From: Ichthyophis bannanicus
Lineage: Eukaryota > Chordata > Amphibia > Gymnophiona > Ichthyophiidae
Length of the DNA stretch: 64,000 bases
Assembly (NCBI GenBank): GCA_033557465.1
Contig: CM066033.1
Span: forward strand, 1,246,339,523 to 1,246,403,522
Reading direction: 5' to 3'
Made by a program: the position numbers and the translations under genes. The notes under the pieces were generated by a model, which saw only the letters and a list, made by a program, of their open reading frames with translations, ran no database searches and was not told the DNA's origin. Of the stretch, positions 22,544 to 33,559 are shown one piece after another (the stretch's first letter is position 1; every line of letters begins with the position of its first letter).

Positions 22544-22549
22544 GTGGAT
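22544..22549. repeat. Target-site duplication, left copy (GTGGAT)
   Basis: GTGGAT precedes the antisense A-rich tail (TTATTTTTTATTTATTTATT). The same hexamer is at 25459-25464, just beyond the truncated 5' end of the LINE. Removing the LINE plus one copy restores the DIRS gag frame. Confidence 0.8.
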
Positions 22550-25458
22550 TTATTTTTTATTTATTTATTAACAATTCTTATATACCGCACTATTAGACAT
22601 CAGCGCGGTTTACATTGAACAGAAAACATCCGACAGTTTACATATGTCTGGTCAGTTACATTTAACAGGAAGTATAACTTGGCGAAAATAGGGGAAACTA
22701 AATACAATGGAGGGTTATCTGATAAGGGATATCATGGTTAACTATATACAAAGGTGGTACAATAGTACTTGGAACTGCTTGTTATTTCATTGAGAAGTTG
22801 GCCTGTTATGAGGGTCTGTTTGTTTGACCACTCAAGCTATTCGCCTGGGGGTTATGTTCGGAGCTGTCATTGAGATATTTAAGGAAGAGGAAATGTTTTA
22901 GTGCCTTTCTGAACTGACTCAAGTTGGGTACTGCTCTGATTTGTGCTGGTAAGTTGTTCCATAAAGTCGGGGCGCAGAGTCGGAAGGCTCTGTTGGCTGT
23001 TGATCTAGTGCATCTTGTGGTGTCATTTGGGATAACTAGTGTGTTTAATTCTGCTGTTCTTCGTGGCCTGTTTGGTGCAAGTGGTTGTATGAGGTTGGAG
23101 AGAGAGGAAGAGGTGAGCCCCTTAGCCGCTTTGAATGTTAGCAGTAAGGTCTTGAAACTGATCCTTGCTTGAATGGGGAGCCAGTGTAGCTGTTTTAGAA
23201 GGGGTGTTAGGTGATCTCTCCTGGATGCCCCGAGGAGTACCCTCGCTGCACTATTCATGGCTAATTGCAGGGGGTTCAGGGTGGACCGGGGGAGTCCTTG
23301 TAGTATGGAGTTTGAGAAGTCGAAATGGGGGAGTATAAGGGCTTGATAAATGGTACGGAAATCATCCGGTTCAAGTAGCATGCGTAGGTGTCTGAGGGAT
23401 CTGATTTTAAAGTAGATTGCCTTGACTGTGTTGGCTATGTGGTTCTTCATGTCAAGGTTTTGGTCCAGCGTTACTCCCAGGTAGCGTATCGCCGGTTTAA
23501 CTTGGAGTTGGGCATCCTTTACGTTAATACAACTAGGAGGGGTGAAGTTGGTGTTCCTCGAGACGAACAGGACTTCTGTCTTTTTGTGTTGTATTCTCAG
23601 GTTTTGTGATAGGAGCCACTCTGATATGGTGTCAAAGCAGTTAGTCAGCGGGGTAAGGTCTAGGCAATCCAATGATATTGGCATATATAGTAGCACGTCG
23701 TCTGCATATATCATGTAACTGACATTAAAGGATTTGATGATGTCGCAGATGGGTTGAATGTATATATTAAACATCAATGCAGATAAAGAGGATCCTTGAG
23801 GTACACCTTGACTTTGTTGGAAAGGTTCAGATGTATCCCCGTCGACTCTGACATGCTGCCATCTATCGGACAGGTAAGATTTGCACCATTCGAGTGCTGT
23901 TCCACAGATGCCTTTTTCCCTTAGCCGGCAGATGAGAATTTCGTGGCATACCGAGTCAAAAGCCGCTGCTATGTCTAGAAAGGCAAGAGCGAAACCCTGG
24001 CGTATGTTATCCACACCTGAGATTATGTTGTTGAGGAGAGTTGTGAGTAGCGTTTCTACTCCATGTGACTCTCTGAAACCATGTTGAGCCGGATCCAGTG
24101 GAGCTGAGGTGTCTATATGATCCTGTAATTGCCTGTGCACTATTTTCTCGATGATTTTTGCTAGCATAGGTATGCTAGATATGGGCCTATAGGATTCAAC
24201 CTTTTGAGGATCCAGTTTGGTGTTCTTTAACAGCGGTCTTACAGAGGTCTGCTTGAGCGTGGTTGGGAAAGAGCCAGTGGTGAAGGAATGGTTTAAGATT
24301 TTTGTTATAATTGGAGATATGTCACATCGCAGGTCCTTTATCCAGTGTGCAGGGCAAGGGTCTGTGTGTGCAGTGGTTGTATTTAGAGCTAGAATGGTAT
24401 CTTCGATAGTTCTCTTCGAGGGAGTGAAGAAGGATGTTAGTGATACTGGGTAGTCTTGTTCATCAAGAGGGTCTGGTATTAATATTTTATTAGTCTTGCA
24501 CATTTTAGATTGCATGTAAATTGCATAGTCTTGTGGGTGGATCATGCTGTGGTGCTCCGGGGTTGGTTCTTTGGCAAGCGTTTTAACTAAGTTAAACAGG
24601 TCATGAGGTTTATTCAATGACCGTTTCAGGGTGTCTGTGTGGTGTTGTCTGATTTTATCTGTGATGGCTTTACGATGCCCCGCCAGGTGTTGGAAGTAAG
24701 CTGATTGGTCACTGCTGGTGCGTGACTTTCTCCATCGTTTTTCTAGCCTTCTTAAAATGGTTAGTGAGTCTTTTAATTCGGCTGTGAACCATGGGGCTGT
24801 AGATCTCTTCTTTGGGTTCTTGTTCGTTGGAGGGCGGACAGCGATTGAGCTGAGTTTTCTGTTCCAGGAAGAGATCAACTCTTCTAGGCTTAGTGAGGTG
24901 TCATCAAAGAGTGTGTCCATTTCAGTGAGGATGCGTTCTCTGTTGAATGGGTGGAAACTTCTGGTCGCTGAGTTAGCGGGCCTGCTTTTATCCGTTTTTG
25001 TCTTGTGCGAACAGTTAGTGGTGGGCATCTGAAAGGTGATGAGTTTGTGGTCGGTCCAAGGGACTGCAGTTATTGATAGCACGATGCTTTGTGGTTGATC
25101 CAAAATTAGTCGCGGTGCGAATATGAGGTCGAGGATATTGCCTTTCTCATGAGTAGGTTCTTGCACCATTTGCGTGTATCCTAGGCTATCTAGGGCGTCT
25201 AGGAATGCTGTTGCTTGAGTGTCCTGTACTGATGGTAGGTTGATATCTCCTACGATCCAATTAGGTTTATTTGGACCCTGGGTGAAGGATGCCAGATTTA
25301 TTATGGTCGCTAGGTCGTCTGGGTCTCCGGACGGTGATCTATAGACTAGGTTTATGGAGCATATGTTATTTGAAATTGATACTGTTTCTAGATGGTTGTT
25401 ACTGTTGGATTCGTCCATCTGAAACTGTAGGTCGGCTTTGGTGATGATAATTGGATGA
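22550..25458 (-). mobile_element. L2-type LINE, 5'-truncated, open ORF2
   Basis: This minus-strand insertion of 2.9 kb begins (at its 3' end) with an A-rich tail and an AACCGCGCTGATG-type 3' sequence. An uninterrupted frame from about 25458 to 22806 (roughly 884 codons) covers the endonuclease C-terminal half (INLVYRSPSGDPDDLATIIN, IVGDINLPSVQDTQA, ILDLIFAPRL, WTDHKLI) and the full RT: SYRPISSIPMLAKIIEKIVH, HGFRESHGVETLL, FLDIAAAFDSV, QGVPQGSSLSALMFNIYIQP, catalytic YADDVLLYM, RYLGVTLD and RRDHLTPLLKQLHWLPI. The endonuclease N-terminal half is missing. The minus-strand ORF extends upstream to 25589, but that prefix is antisense DIRS gag. Confidence 0.93.
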
Positions 25459-26379
25459 GTGGATGAGTTGGAAATCCTCCAGTACAAGGCCCCTCCGCGG
25501 GAATCGCTAATGGTGCCTATTCCTCCCATCCTGGGATGGCTGATGCTCCAAATGTGGGAGACACCGGCTTCGGTGGCAGTGGTGAGCAAACAACTCGACT
25601 CGATGTATCCAGTCTGCCAGAGCCCAGGTTTTCAAAAGTCACAGCTGCCGCATAACTCCATGGTGGTGGAGTTGGTCATGTGTCAGCTGAAAAGCCAGAA
25701 GACGCACTCCTCGGTGCCCCCTGGCAGGGAGGCCTGTACCCTGGATGCTCTTGGCAGAAAGTGCTACCAGGGCTGAATGCTCATCAGCTGCATCCAGGCC
25801 TACCAGTTGTAAATGGGCATGTACCTGAGAGAACTGGCGAAGGAACTCGCCGTGTTCTCAGTTGGTGTCTTCGAGGAACCCTTGCAACATTTCAAGAACC
25901 TTGCCAAAGCTGTCCGTGAATCTCCAAATTCATGTTTCGGAAGGCCTATGACGGGTTTTGAGTCAGCGGCTCAAGTAGTGGCAGCTGACTTCGGTGCACA
26001 CCGCCAAGCTTGGCTACAGTCGTCTGACCTCGAGCAGTGGGTTCAGGACAAATTGGTTGATTTTCTCTGCTAAGGAGAGAACCTCTTTGGCAACCCATGA
26101 CCGACAAGGCTGCTGAGCTGGAGACAGAGTTCATTATAATGACCAAGCTCTTTAAAAAGACGGCTGCCCCTCCCCGATGGAAGGGCTCAGGTAAAAAGTC
26201 CTTCTACCCAAGGAAGGGAGCTGCTTACACAAACTACCCACCTTATCAGGCCTCCCCAGCTCCCCAACAGGGTCAGCAGGCCAAGGGACATGGGCATGGC
26301 CCACGTAAGCAGAAGGCTCCAAAACTCCAGGCTCCGGCCCAGCCAGGGGGGAGTTTTTGACTCCTTGAGCATAGCCTAT

Positions 26380-27060
26380 ATACCCCAAGGAGATCAGCAG
26401 CCCACAGGGGGACATCTGGCCCTCTATGCCCAGAGGTGGGTGACCATCACCATAGATTCCTGGGCACTAAGGGTAGTCAGGGAGGGTTACCTCCACCTGA
26501 CTCAGACACCCCCCCCCCCTTATTTTCTGGGAGAGCCCCTTAAGTTTCCCCTCCACTGGGACCTTCTTCTGAAGGAGTTGGCAGGTCTTCTTGAGGGCAA
26601 AGTGGTGGAACCGGTGTCCTACCGTCTCAAGGACAAGGGGTTCTACTACAGGTACTTTCTCGTGCCAGAAAGAACAGGGGGCCTAAGGCCCATCCTTGAC
26701 CTGCGCAATCTCAACAAATTCCTGGTGAGGCAGAAGTTCAAGATGCTCTCCCTTGGAACATTGCTTCCATACCTCCAACAGGGAGACTGGCTATGCTCCT
26801 TAGACCTCAAGGATGCTCATACCCACATCCTTATCCACCCCAATCACAGGCAGTACCTGTGGTATGTAGTGGGGGCAGGCATTTTCAGTACAGGGTGCTT
26901 CCTTTCGGCCTAGCCTCAGCCCCAAGAGTTTTCCCAAAATATCTGGCAGTCGTGGCCACCTTCCTCCGGCTCCAGAGGGTTGTCATATTTCCCTACCTGG
27001 GTGACTGGCTCATAAAGGGAGGCACGGCCTCAGAGGTGTAGCAGGCACTGCACGCACCAT
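26380..27060 (+). pseudogene. DIRS B reverse transcriptase, catalytic Asp lost
   Basis: Frame 26290-26913 holds VVREGYLHLTQTPPPPYFLG, RYFLVPERTGGLRPILDLRN, FKMLSLGTLLPYLQQGDWLC and SLDLKDAHTHILIHPNHRQY. It then shifts to 26793-27041 with FQYRVLPFGLASAPRVFPKY and IFPYLGDWLIKG. The box that is YLDD in A and E is YLGD here (26994-27005), which removes the first catalytic Asp. A stop follows at 27041 and the thumb region is scrambled. Confidence 0.87.
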
Positions 27061-27389
27061 CCAGGTTCTGCAGCACTTGGGTTTTGTCATAAACTACCCA
27101 AAGTCTCATCTCTTCCTGACAGTGTCTTGAGTTCATTGGGGCAAAGATCAACACTTTCCAGTTGAAGGCCACCTTGCCCAGGGACTGAGCCAATCGTCTC
27201 AGGACTCTGGCTCGGGACATACAGTGCCGCCGCCTCGGCACATGGCCTTCAAGGTCCACATCACCCCCTGATGCCCACCTCTATACAAGGGTGGTGCAGT
27301 TGTGTCTCCGGGACCAGTGCTCAGGCCACAGGCCGCCTCTGAGACAGAGTTTCTGTGACCTGCCAACTGGTGGGTTCTCTTGTTTGGTG

Positions 27390-28210
27390 GCACTCTCCCC
27401 AGCATCTCAAGGCGGCAATGCCTTTTCAGGCTCTAAGCTCCTCAAAGGTCCTTACCACGGATGCCTTCCTGCTTGGATGGGGCACCCACTCCGGAGATCT
27501 CCGCACTCAGGGTAACTGGTCACCAGACGAGAGCACCCAGCAGATCAACCTCCTGGAGCTCCGAGCCATACACCTAGCCCTGAGGATTTTTTGTCACCAC
27601 CTGCATTACCTGCTGGTGCTGGTCCAGATGGGCAACCAGGTGGCAATGTTCTACATGAACAAACAGGGGGGCACGGGATCTTGTACCCTTTGCCAGGAGG
27701 CACTGGTCCTTTGTTCATATGCAGTCCAATAGGGTATCGTTCTGCAGGCAGTGTACCTGCCAGGTCAGGACAACCTGATGGCCAACAGGCTCAGCAGAGT
27801 CCTCCAGCTGCATGAGTGGCAGCTGGACCCCAGGGTAGCCAGTCGGCTTTTCTGGCTCTGGGGTGTACCCGCGATGGACCTGTTTGCTAGCCCGGACAAC
27901 TTTCAGTTGCCCTGCTTCTGCTCCTAGCAGCCCCACCCCTCCAGGGTGGCTGCGGACGCGTTCCTGGTCTCATGGGTGGAAAGCCTCATGTATGCCTTCC
28001 CTCCTACACGGCTGATCGCCAAGACCTTCTTCAGGACCCTCCACGACAGTGCTTCGCTCATCGTGATAGCTCCTCGGTGGCCCAGGCAACCGTGGTTCCC
28101 GCAGCTTCTGCATTTGACGGTGAAGACACCCATCCCCTTGGGGACAGCCCCTGGACTCCTATCTCAGGAGGGGCGCTCTCCTGCACCCCAACCTGGGCTC
28201 CCTGTCACTG
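27390..28210 (+). pseudogene. DIRS B RNase H and methyltransferase-like segment
   Basis: The RNase H frame 27355-27732 contains TTDAFLLGWGTHSGDLRTQG, TQQINLLELRAIHLALRIF and VLVQMGNQVAMFYMNKQGGT. The DNQ Asp is Gly here (27631-27633). After a stop, the segment GVPAMDLFASPDNFQLPCFC, DAFLVSWVESLMYAFPPTRL and LIVIAPRWPRQPWFPQLL runs through 27820-28110, with one stop (TAG at about 27926). It is the same domain order as in A and E. Confidence 0.82.
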
Positions 28211-28229
28211 ACAGCCTAGCTGCTGAAAG

Positions 28230-29265
28230 GGTGACTGGGTCCCTTTCAACCTTCCGGTTGAGGTAGAAGACATTCTGCTGGCCTCTCGCAAGACCTCTAC
28301 TAGGAAGGCATGCGCCCTCATATGGCGCAGGTTCTCTGTTAGGGTTAGCCCCATGTTCGGCGCACCATTCTCCTGTCCGGTGGCTCTGGTGATACAGTAC
28401 CTTCTCCACCTCTCTCAGTCCGGGCTGAAGTCTAACTCCTTCCAAGTGCACCTTATTTCCCTGGCTGCGCACCACCATCAGGTGGATGGTAAGCCCCTCT
28501 CGGCCCAACCGTTGGTGACCCGCTTCCTACTGTTATCGAAGCCCCTGGTTCATCCTCCAGCAACCGAATGGGATCTCAACGTGGTGTTGGGGCAGCTCAC
28601 TCCTCCTGTCCTTCGAACCTCCGGCTACCTGCCACCTACGCTACCTCTCTTGGAAGGTGGCTTTCCTGGTCGCGCTCACCTCTGTTCACAGAGTTAGCGA
28701 GCTTCAGGCCCTGGTGGCGGGGGCACCCTAACTGGGTTCTACAAGAACAGAGTGGTGCTTTGTGCACACCCTAAATTCCTGCTGAAGGTGATGTCACCCT
28801 TCCATCTCAACCAGGAAGTGGTGCTCCCTACCTTCTTTCTAAGACCTCACACCAGTCGGGCAGAGATGGTCCTCCACACTTTGGATGACTGTAAGAGGGC
28901 TTTGTCCTTCTACATCCAATGCACTCAGGGCCACTGCAAAGCCTATCAGCTTTTCATCTCCTATGATCCCAGTAGGCTAGGGGAGGTGGTGACCAAGCGT
29001 ACACTGTCCACATAGGTGTGGACTGTATCGCCCTCGCTTATGAGCAGACGAGGCTTCCACTGGAAGACCGCATCACGGCACACCATGTCAGGGCCATGGC
29101 GGCTTTGGTGGCAAACCTGTACTCCGTCCCGATGGTGGACATCTGCTGGGCCGCCTCCTGGTCTTCAGTCCATACCTTTGCAGCCCATTACTGCCTGGAA
29201 AGAAAGTCCCGATGGGACAGTGCCTTCGGCCAGGCTGTGCTCTGTAACCTTTTTGGGGTTTAGGC
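28230..29265 (+). pseudogene. DIRS B tyrosine recombinase
   Basis: Fragments in several frames give the core-binding part (SRKTSTRKACALIWRRF-like near 28285, then LLHLSQSGLKSNSFQVHLIS), VVLGQLTPPVL, a VHRVSELQALV-like block near 28685 and LCAHPKFLLKVMSPFHLNQE. LHTLDDCKRALSFYIQCTQG, YDPSRLGEVVTKRTLST and a stop follow. The last frame, 29018-29263, contains DRITAHHVRAMAALVANLYS (His 29081-29083 and the Arg three residues later) and CWAASWSSVHTFAAHYCL with the terminal His-Tyr. The catalytic residues survive although the frame does not. Confidence 0.82.
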
Positions 29266-29437
29266 AACTCCTACCCTCCGACCCTTCTGTGTTCAGGCTA
29301 CCAGAGTGCTGGTTCATCGGACACATGGGTCCCTAGTGTGGTCTTTGTACATGGACTAAATTGCTATTGCTTGTGGCTCCCCGTGAGGGACCCCCTATTT
29401 TTGCTATGAGCTTTCGGTAGCCTCTAGCTGTGTAGTC

Positions 29438-29537
29438 ACATATGTGAGGACTGACTTCCTGCTTATTCCCGGAGAAAGCTTAGTTACTCACCTGTAACAG
29501 GTGTTCTCCAGGGACAGCAGAAATCAGTCTTCACAAC
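29438..29537 (+). repeat. DIRS B internal complementary region
   Basis: CATATGTGAGGACTGACTTC to CCCGGAGA is complementary to the left end. It is followed by the linker AAGCTT and then by AGTTACTCACCTGTAACAGG onward, complementary to the right end. Confidence 0.88.
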
Positions 29538-29610
29538 CCTCCCTCCTCCCCTTGGAGTTACTCCTTTACCATTTTTTATTTTTGCCATCTTTTAGCTATG
29601 TCATTTGACT

Positions 29611-29790
29611 GAACAAGATGGCACCCTTGGGCGGGAAGGGGGCCATGGATGCATGGTGGCATCTCCCAAAGGCTTTCTTTGAAAGCTGGGGGGATGCTTC
29701 CATGAGGGCGCAGTCTGTGCCGATGTCACCCATATGTGTGAGGACGGATTCCTGCTGTCCCCGGAGAACACCTGTTACAGGCGAGTAACT
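29611..29790 (-). repeat. DIRS B right inverted terminal repeat
   Basis: It runs from GAACAAGATGGCACCCTTGG to CCGGAGAACACCTGTTACAG and ends GCGAGTAACT. The last 23 nt extend beyond the left ITR. The T of the GGTGAGT seen in A is C here. Confidence 0.87.
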
Positions 29791-29792
29791 AT

Positions 29793-29837
29793 GCCTTCCC
29801 CCCTTGTCTGTTCATGAACCAGCTACTCCAAGAAGCA
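29793..29837 (-). repeat. Inverted CR1 target fragment at right edge of DIRS B
   Basis: This 45-bp piece is CR1 endonuclease sequence in antisense orientation (CCTTGTCTGTTCATGAACCA then GCTACTCCAAGAAGCA). Flanking CR1 sequence on both sides is in sense. Its reverse complement would exactly fill the gap between AATGACAGCTTC at 21072-21083 and AATTTTAGATCTGGTG at 29836 onward. Compare the intact antisense copy near 10380-10430. Confidence 0.75.
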
Positions 29838-32322
29838 ATTTTAGATCTGGTGCAAGAGATAATGGTGTTAGGGCCACTTGGCAGTAGTGATCATAGCATG
29901 ATCACATTTAATTTAATAAAGGGAGGGAGGAAAGCAAGGAAATCCACAGTACTATTTTTAACTTTCAAAAGGGAGGCTATGATAAAATGAGGAAAATAGT
30001 TAAAAAAACAAAAAAACCCAAACAAACTGAGGAGCAGCTGCAAAGGTTAAAGATTTACATCAAACATGGGTATTGTTTAAAAATACTATCTCGGAAGCCC
30101 AGACCAGATGTATTCCACACTTTAAGAAAAATGGAAGGAAAGCCAAAAAACTGCCAGCATGGTTCAAAGATGAGATCAGAGAGGCTGTTGTAGCCGAAAA
30201 AGCATCTTCAGGAAATAGAAAAAAGAGCCAAATGATGAACACACAAGCACTGGCAAGTATATGCAAGGCATCAATAAGGCAACCAAAGAGAAAATTTAAA
30301 AAAAAGCTTGCCATGGAAGTAAAAACACACAATAAAAATGTCAATACATTTGTGGCAAAAAAAACTGAGTCACTTTGATGACTGGATGCTGTATCCCATG
30401 TCTACAGCTACTATGTTGTCTATATCTATTAGATTGTAAGCTCCGATGAGCAGGGACTGTCTTTTTGCATGTGTCTATGCAGTGCTGTATATGCCTTATA
30501 GTGCTATACAAATGTTCAGTAGTAGTAGATAGATGAGTAAAAGGGGCGCTAAGTGGAGGACAAGAGCCTAGTGGAGAGACTGAATGAATTCTTTGCTTTG
30601 GTCTTTACTGAAGATGATGTAGGGAAGTTAACATGCCTGAAATGGTATGTAAAAGTGATGTATCATAAGAATTGAAACACATTTTGATAAATCAGGAAGA
30701 TGTATTACAACTATTTGATAAAGAGCAGCAAATCACCCAGACCAGATGGTATACATCCGAGGATGCTGAGAGAACTGAAATATGAGATTTCAGACCTACT
30801 ATTAGTAATCTGTGATCTGTCATTAAAATCATCTGTAGTACATGAAGACTGGCAAATGGCCAATATAACACTACGTTTTAAAAGTGGTTCCAGGGACAGA
30901 CTGGTGAGCCTGATGTCAGTATGGGCAAAATGGTGTAAACCATTATAAAGAATATAATTACTGAACATGTAGATAGTCATGGTTTAATGGGAGAAAGCCA
31001 GCATGGATTTAGCCAAGGAAAGTCTTGTCTTACTAATCTGTTTTTTGAAGGTGTGAATAAACAGATAGATAAAAGTGATCTGGTCGATATAGTATATCTG
31101 AATTTTCAGAAAGCCTTTGACAAGGTCCCTTGAGAGACTTGGTGAAATTAAAAAGTCATGGAATGTGAGGCAGTTATGCTATTGTGGATGAGGAACTGGT
31201 GAAAAGAAAGCAGAGAATAGGGCTAAATGACCAATTTTTTCAATGGAGAAAGGTGAATAATGGAGTACCCCAGGGATCTGTGCTGAGCCCACTGCTTTTT
31301 AACATATTCTTAAATGACCTGGAAATGGGACTAATGAGTGAGGTGATCAAATCTGCAGATGAGACAAAGTTATTCAAAGTTGTTAAAACACAAGAGGATT
31401 ATGAAAAATTGCAGGAGGACCTTGATAAGTTGGAAGATAAAATTTCATCTGCTATTTGGATATCCAATGTAGACAAGTGCAAAGTTATGCATCTAATAAA
31501 GAACAACTGAAACTACAGTTATACAATGCAAGATTCCACATTTGGAGCCACCACTCGGGAAAAGGATCTAGGTGCCATCGTGGATAATACGTTGAAACCC
31601 GCTGCCCGGTGTGCAGTGGCGGCCAAGAAAGCAAATAGAGTGCTAGGAATCATAAGGAAAGGAATGGAGAATAAAACAAAGGATATTATCCTGTATCATT
31701 CCATGAGTGCAAGAGCACCTTGAATATTGTGTGCAGTTCTGGTCGCCATATCTTAAAAAGGATATAGCAGAATTAGAAAAGGTACAGAGAAGAGCCACTA
31801 AATGGTAAAGGTGATTGATGGATACCCCTATGAGGAAAGGCTTAAAAGGTTAGGGCTGTTCAACTTGGATAAAAGATGGCTGAGGGAAGATAAGATAGAG
31901 GTTTATTAAATTAATGAATGGAGTAGAATTGGTAAACATCAGTTGTTTACTAGATCAAAAAGTAGAAAGAAGAGGGGACGCACCATGAAGCTACAGTGTA
32001 ATCCATTTAAGACTAATGAGTGAGAGAGAATATTTTTTCTTTTAACGCATAATCAAAGTGAGGAATTTGTTACCAGAGGATGTAGTAAAACCTGTCGGTG
32101 TAGCTGGGTTTAAAAAATGAATTGGATAGGTTTCTGAAGGAAAAGTCCATAAACCATTATTAGAGAGGACTCGAGGAATCCACTGCTTACTCCAGGATGA
32201 GCATTGTAGAACCTGCGTGCCTCTTTGGGAACCTGCCAGGTACTAGTGACCTAGATTGGCTACTGTTGGAAACAGGATACTGGGCTTGATGGACCTTGGT
32301 CTGACCCAGTATGGCATATGAG
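29838..32322 (+). mobile_element. CR1-type LINE, 3' part (ORF2), right of DIRS B
   Basis: The endonuclease end is seen near 29838-29990 (LVQEIMVLGPLGSSDHSMIT). After a linker, the RT follows: SSKSPRPDGIHPRMLRELKY near 30730, a NYRPVSL-like relic (RLVSLMSVWAKW), an AFDKV block near 31115, NNGVPQGSVLSPLLFNIFLN at 31255-31320, then SADETKLFKVVKTQEDYEKL. The catalytic FADDTKL of 50331-51447 is SADETKL here, with the second Asp changed to Glu. The 3' end has GGATACTGGGCTTGATGGAC. Frames are broken. A short L2 tail is inserted at about 30383-30530. With 19700-21081 it makes a CR1 of about 3.9 kb. Confidence 0.85.
30383..30530 (+). mobile_element. L2 3'-tail insertion inside the CR1
   Basis: It contains TTAGATTGTAAGCTCCGATG, AGCAGGGACTGTCTTTTTGC and GTGCTATACAAATGTTCAGT followed by AGTAGTAGAT. 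It matches the tail of the L2 fragment ending at 6120. Confidence 0.75.
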
Positions 32323-32324
32323 GG

Positions 32325-32612
32325 AGGAGTGGCCTAGTGGTTAGGGCAAGTTACCTCAGGCCGGAAGGTCAGGGGTTCAAATCCCACTAGAGGACATCAA
32401 CCTTGGGCCGGAAAGACTGGGATTTCTAGTCCCACAGGTGCTCCTTGTGGTCTTGGGCAAGTCACTTAACCCTCCATTACCCATATTCTCTAAGTATTAG
32501 TGTATGTGTCTCATATCCCCTCGTGTTAAATGTATCCCCCAATTGTGTTGTACCACTTTGATTGAAGGATAAGGTGGTATACAAAACTGTCTGAATAAAT
32601 ATCTTATATTCA
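32325..32612 (+). mobile_element. tRNA-headed SINE
   Basis: The head contains the pol III A-box-like GTGGCCTAGTGGTTAGGGC and a B-box-like GGGGTTCAAATCCCACT. A TGCTCCTTGTGGTCTTGGGC and AAGTCACTTAACCCTCCATT body follows, and an A/T-rich tail AAGGTGGTATACAAAACTGT with AATAAATATC. It sits directly against the CR1 3' end. The same head and body recur at 33890-34000, 42145-42372, 54380-54590 and 55050-55150. Confidence 0.85.
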
Positions 32613-33559
32613 TATGGAAGATTGTCGGTGATCATAATAAAAATACTTGAATACATACAAACACAAGCTTATATGTTTGCTGATTAGTACATTGAGGGTA
32701 AACAGGGTAGAAATAAAGGAGGAATGAAGTGTGATAGTGTCATTGCTTTTACTTTAAGGTATTTGTTTAGATTGATGAGAGGTTGAGGCGTTCCAGAGGT
32801 GGAACCTAATTTTAACTGGAGAGCAGAAATATTAAGCCACGCTTTGGATAAAGTTATCTGTACAGGTGGACTGCATAAATAGCAGTCGTTGCTTTATATG
32901 TATAACTAGTCTGTGTAAGTTTCAGTATGGCTGGCTTTGTGTGATGGCTGGCCTGCTGAATGTTGACTTCAGTAAGCATAGTTTCCTAGCTAAATCTGTC
33001 CAGCATTAATGTTTCACCTACTGTATATTGTGATTATAATATTTGGCCAATAGCTCAATTACCAAGGAAAGAAACTTCTCTTTTCTTCATTATTTATAAA
33101 CAAAGCAAATGCTTCTCCTTTGACACCTCGTGGTTCGGGTGACAGACTTAATCTTTTATATTGCTATCAAGTTACCTAATTGTACTTAATTCGTTCTGAC
33201 CAAATTAAGGAGCTAGTCTTGCCATCTGCTCCAGCATTGACAGCTGTAAGATGGAAATGAAACAAGAGGCCTCTAAAAAATGCAGTGTTTTGTAATTGTT
33301 GCAAAGATGTGTATTTGCGAAGAGTAGGAGAACGAGCAAGGGACAGGAAATAAATTATCTTCTTTGGTTTTTAAAACAAACAAGTATGGGAAAAATGAAA
33401 ATGTAAGTAAATGACTGCCTGGCCATGCTGCATAGAGAGTTCCAGGTCAAATCTACAAGGTTGGATGATGCAGCTAGTTTGTGATTTGGTTTCTGATTTA
33501 TGCAGGAGATTCTGTAGCTACTAACCAAAATTTGCTTAGGTATGTTTTTAACCTTTTAT

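Larger units (their letters stand above)
21497..26360 (+). pseudogene. DIRS B gag (ORF1), split by the LINE
   Basis: It starts MATSGFKKCDRCSKIMSDRH, then a Cys/His cluster with CFLHCLGPDHGLAACG and SSKALKSHQQQ. After a stop near 21733 the frame 21823-22404 continues with MSLDGSDWPDAP, MAPLERSLSAFMDQQW and an acidic spacer. FLDFVKDMSKALVFPTE-like sequence at 22470-22525 reaches the LINE at 22549. On the far side, 25465 onward reads DELEILQYKAPPRESLMVPI, then QLPHNSMVVELV, SSVPPGREACTLDALGRKCY and the Lys-rich end near 26210. The codon frame is continuous across the removed LINE (PWV-DELE). Confidence 0.83.
21082..29790 (+). mobile_element. DIRS-like retrotransposon B, interrupted by an L2-type LINE
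   Basis: About 5.8 kb of DIRS sequence remain once the 2.9-kb LINE at 22550-25458 is removed. The left end reads TCTCTGGGAACAAGCATGAA and the right end finishes ACCTGTTACAGGCGAGTAACT in two overlapping pieces (ACCTGTTACAGG, GCGAGTAACT). The internal complementary region is at 29438-29537. It was inserted into the endonuclease part of a CR1 LINE whose halves lie at 19700-21081 and 29793-32322. The ITR sequence groups it with element A. Many stops and lost catalytic residues mark it as more decayed than E. Confidence 0.92.

Noticed and set aside
22806..25589. A 927-residue minus-strand ORF as a host gene
   Set aside because: It is the RT of an L2-type LINE. The first ~40 residues (MLTTATEAGVSHIW onward) are antisense DIRS gag read through by chance.
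32325..32420. A tRNA gene
   Set aside because: A- and B-box-like sequences are present, but no cloverleaf closes and the head continues into a SINE body found five times in the window.
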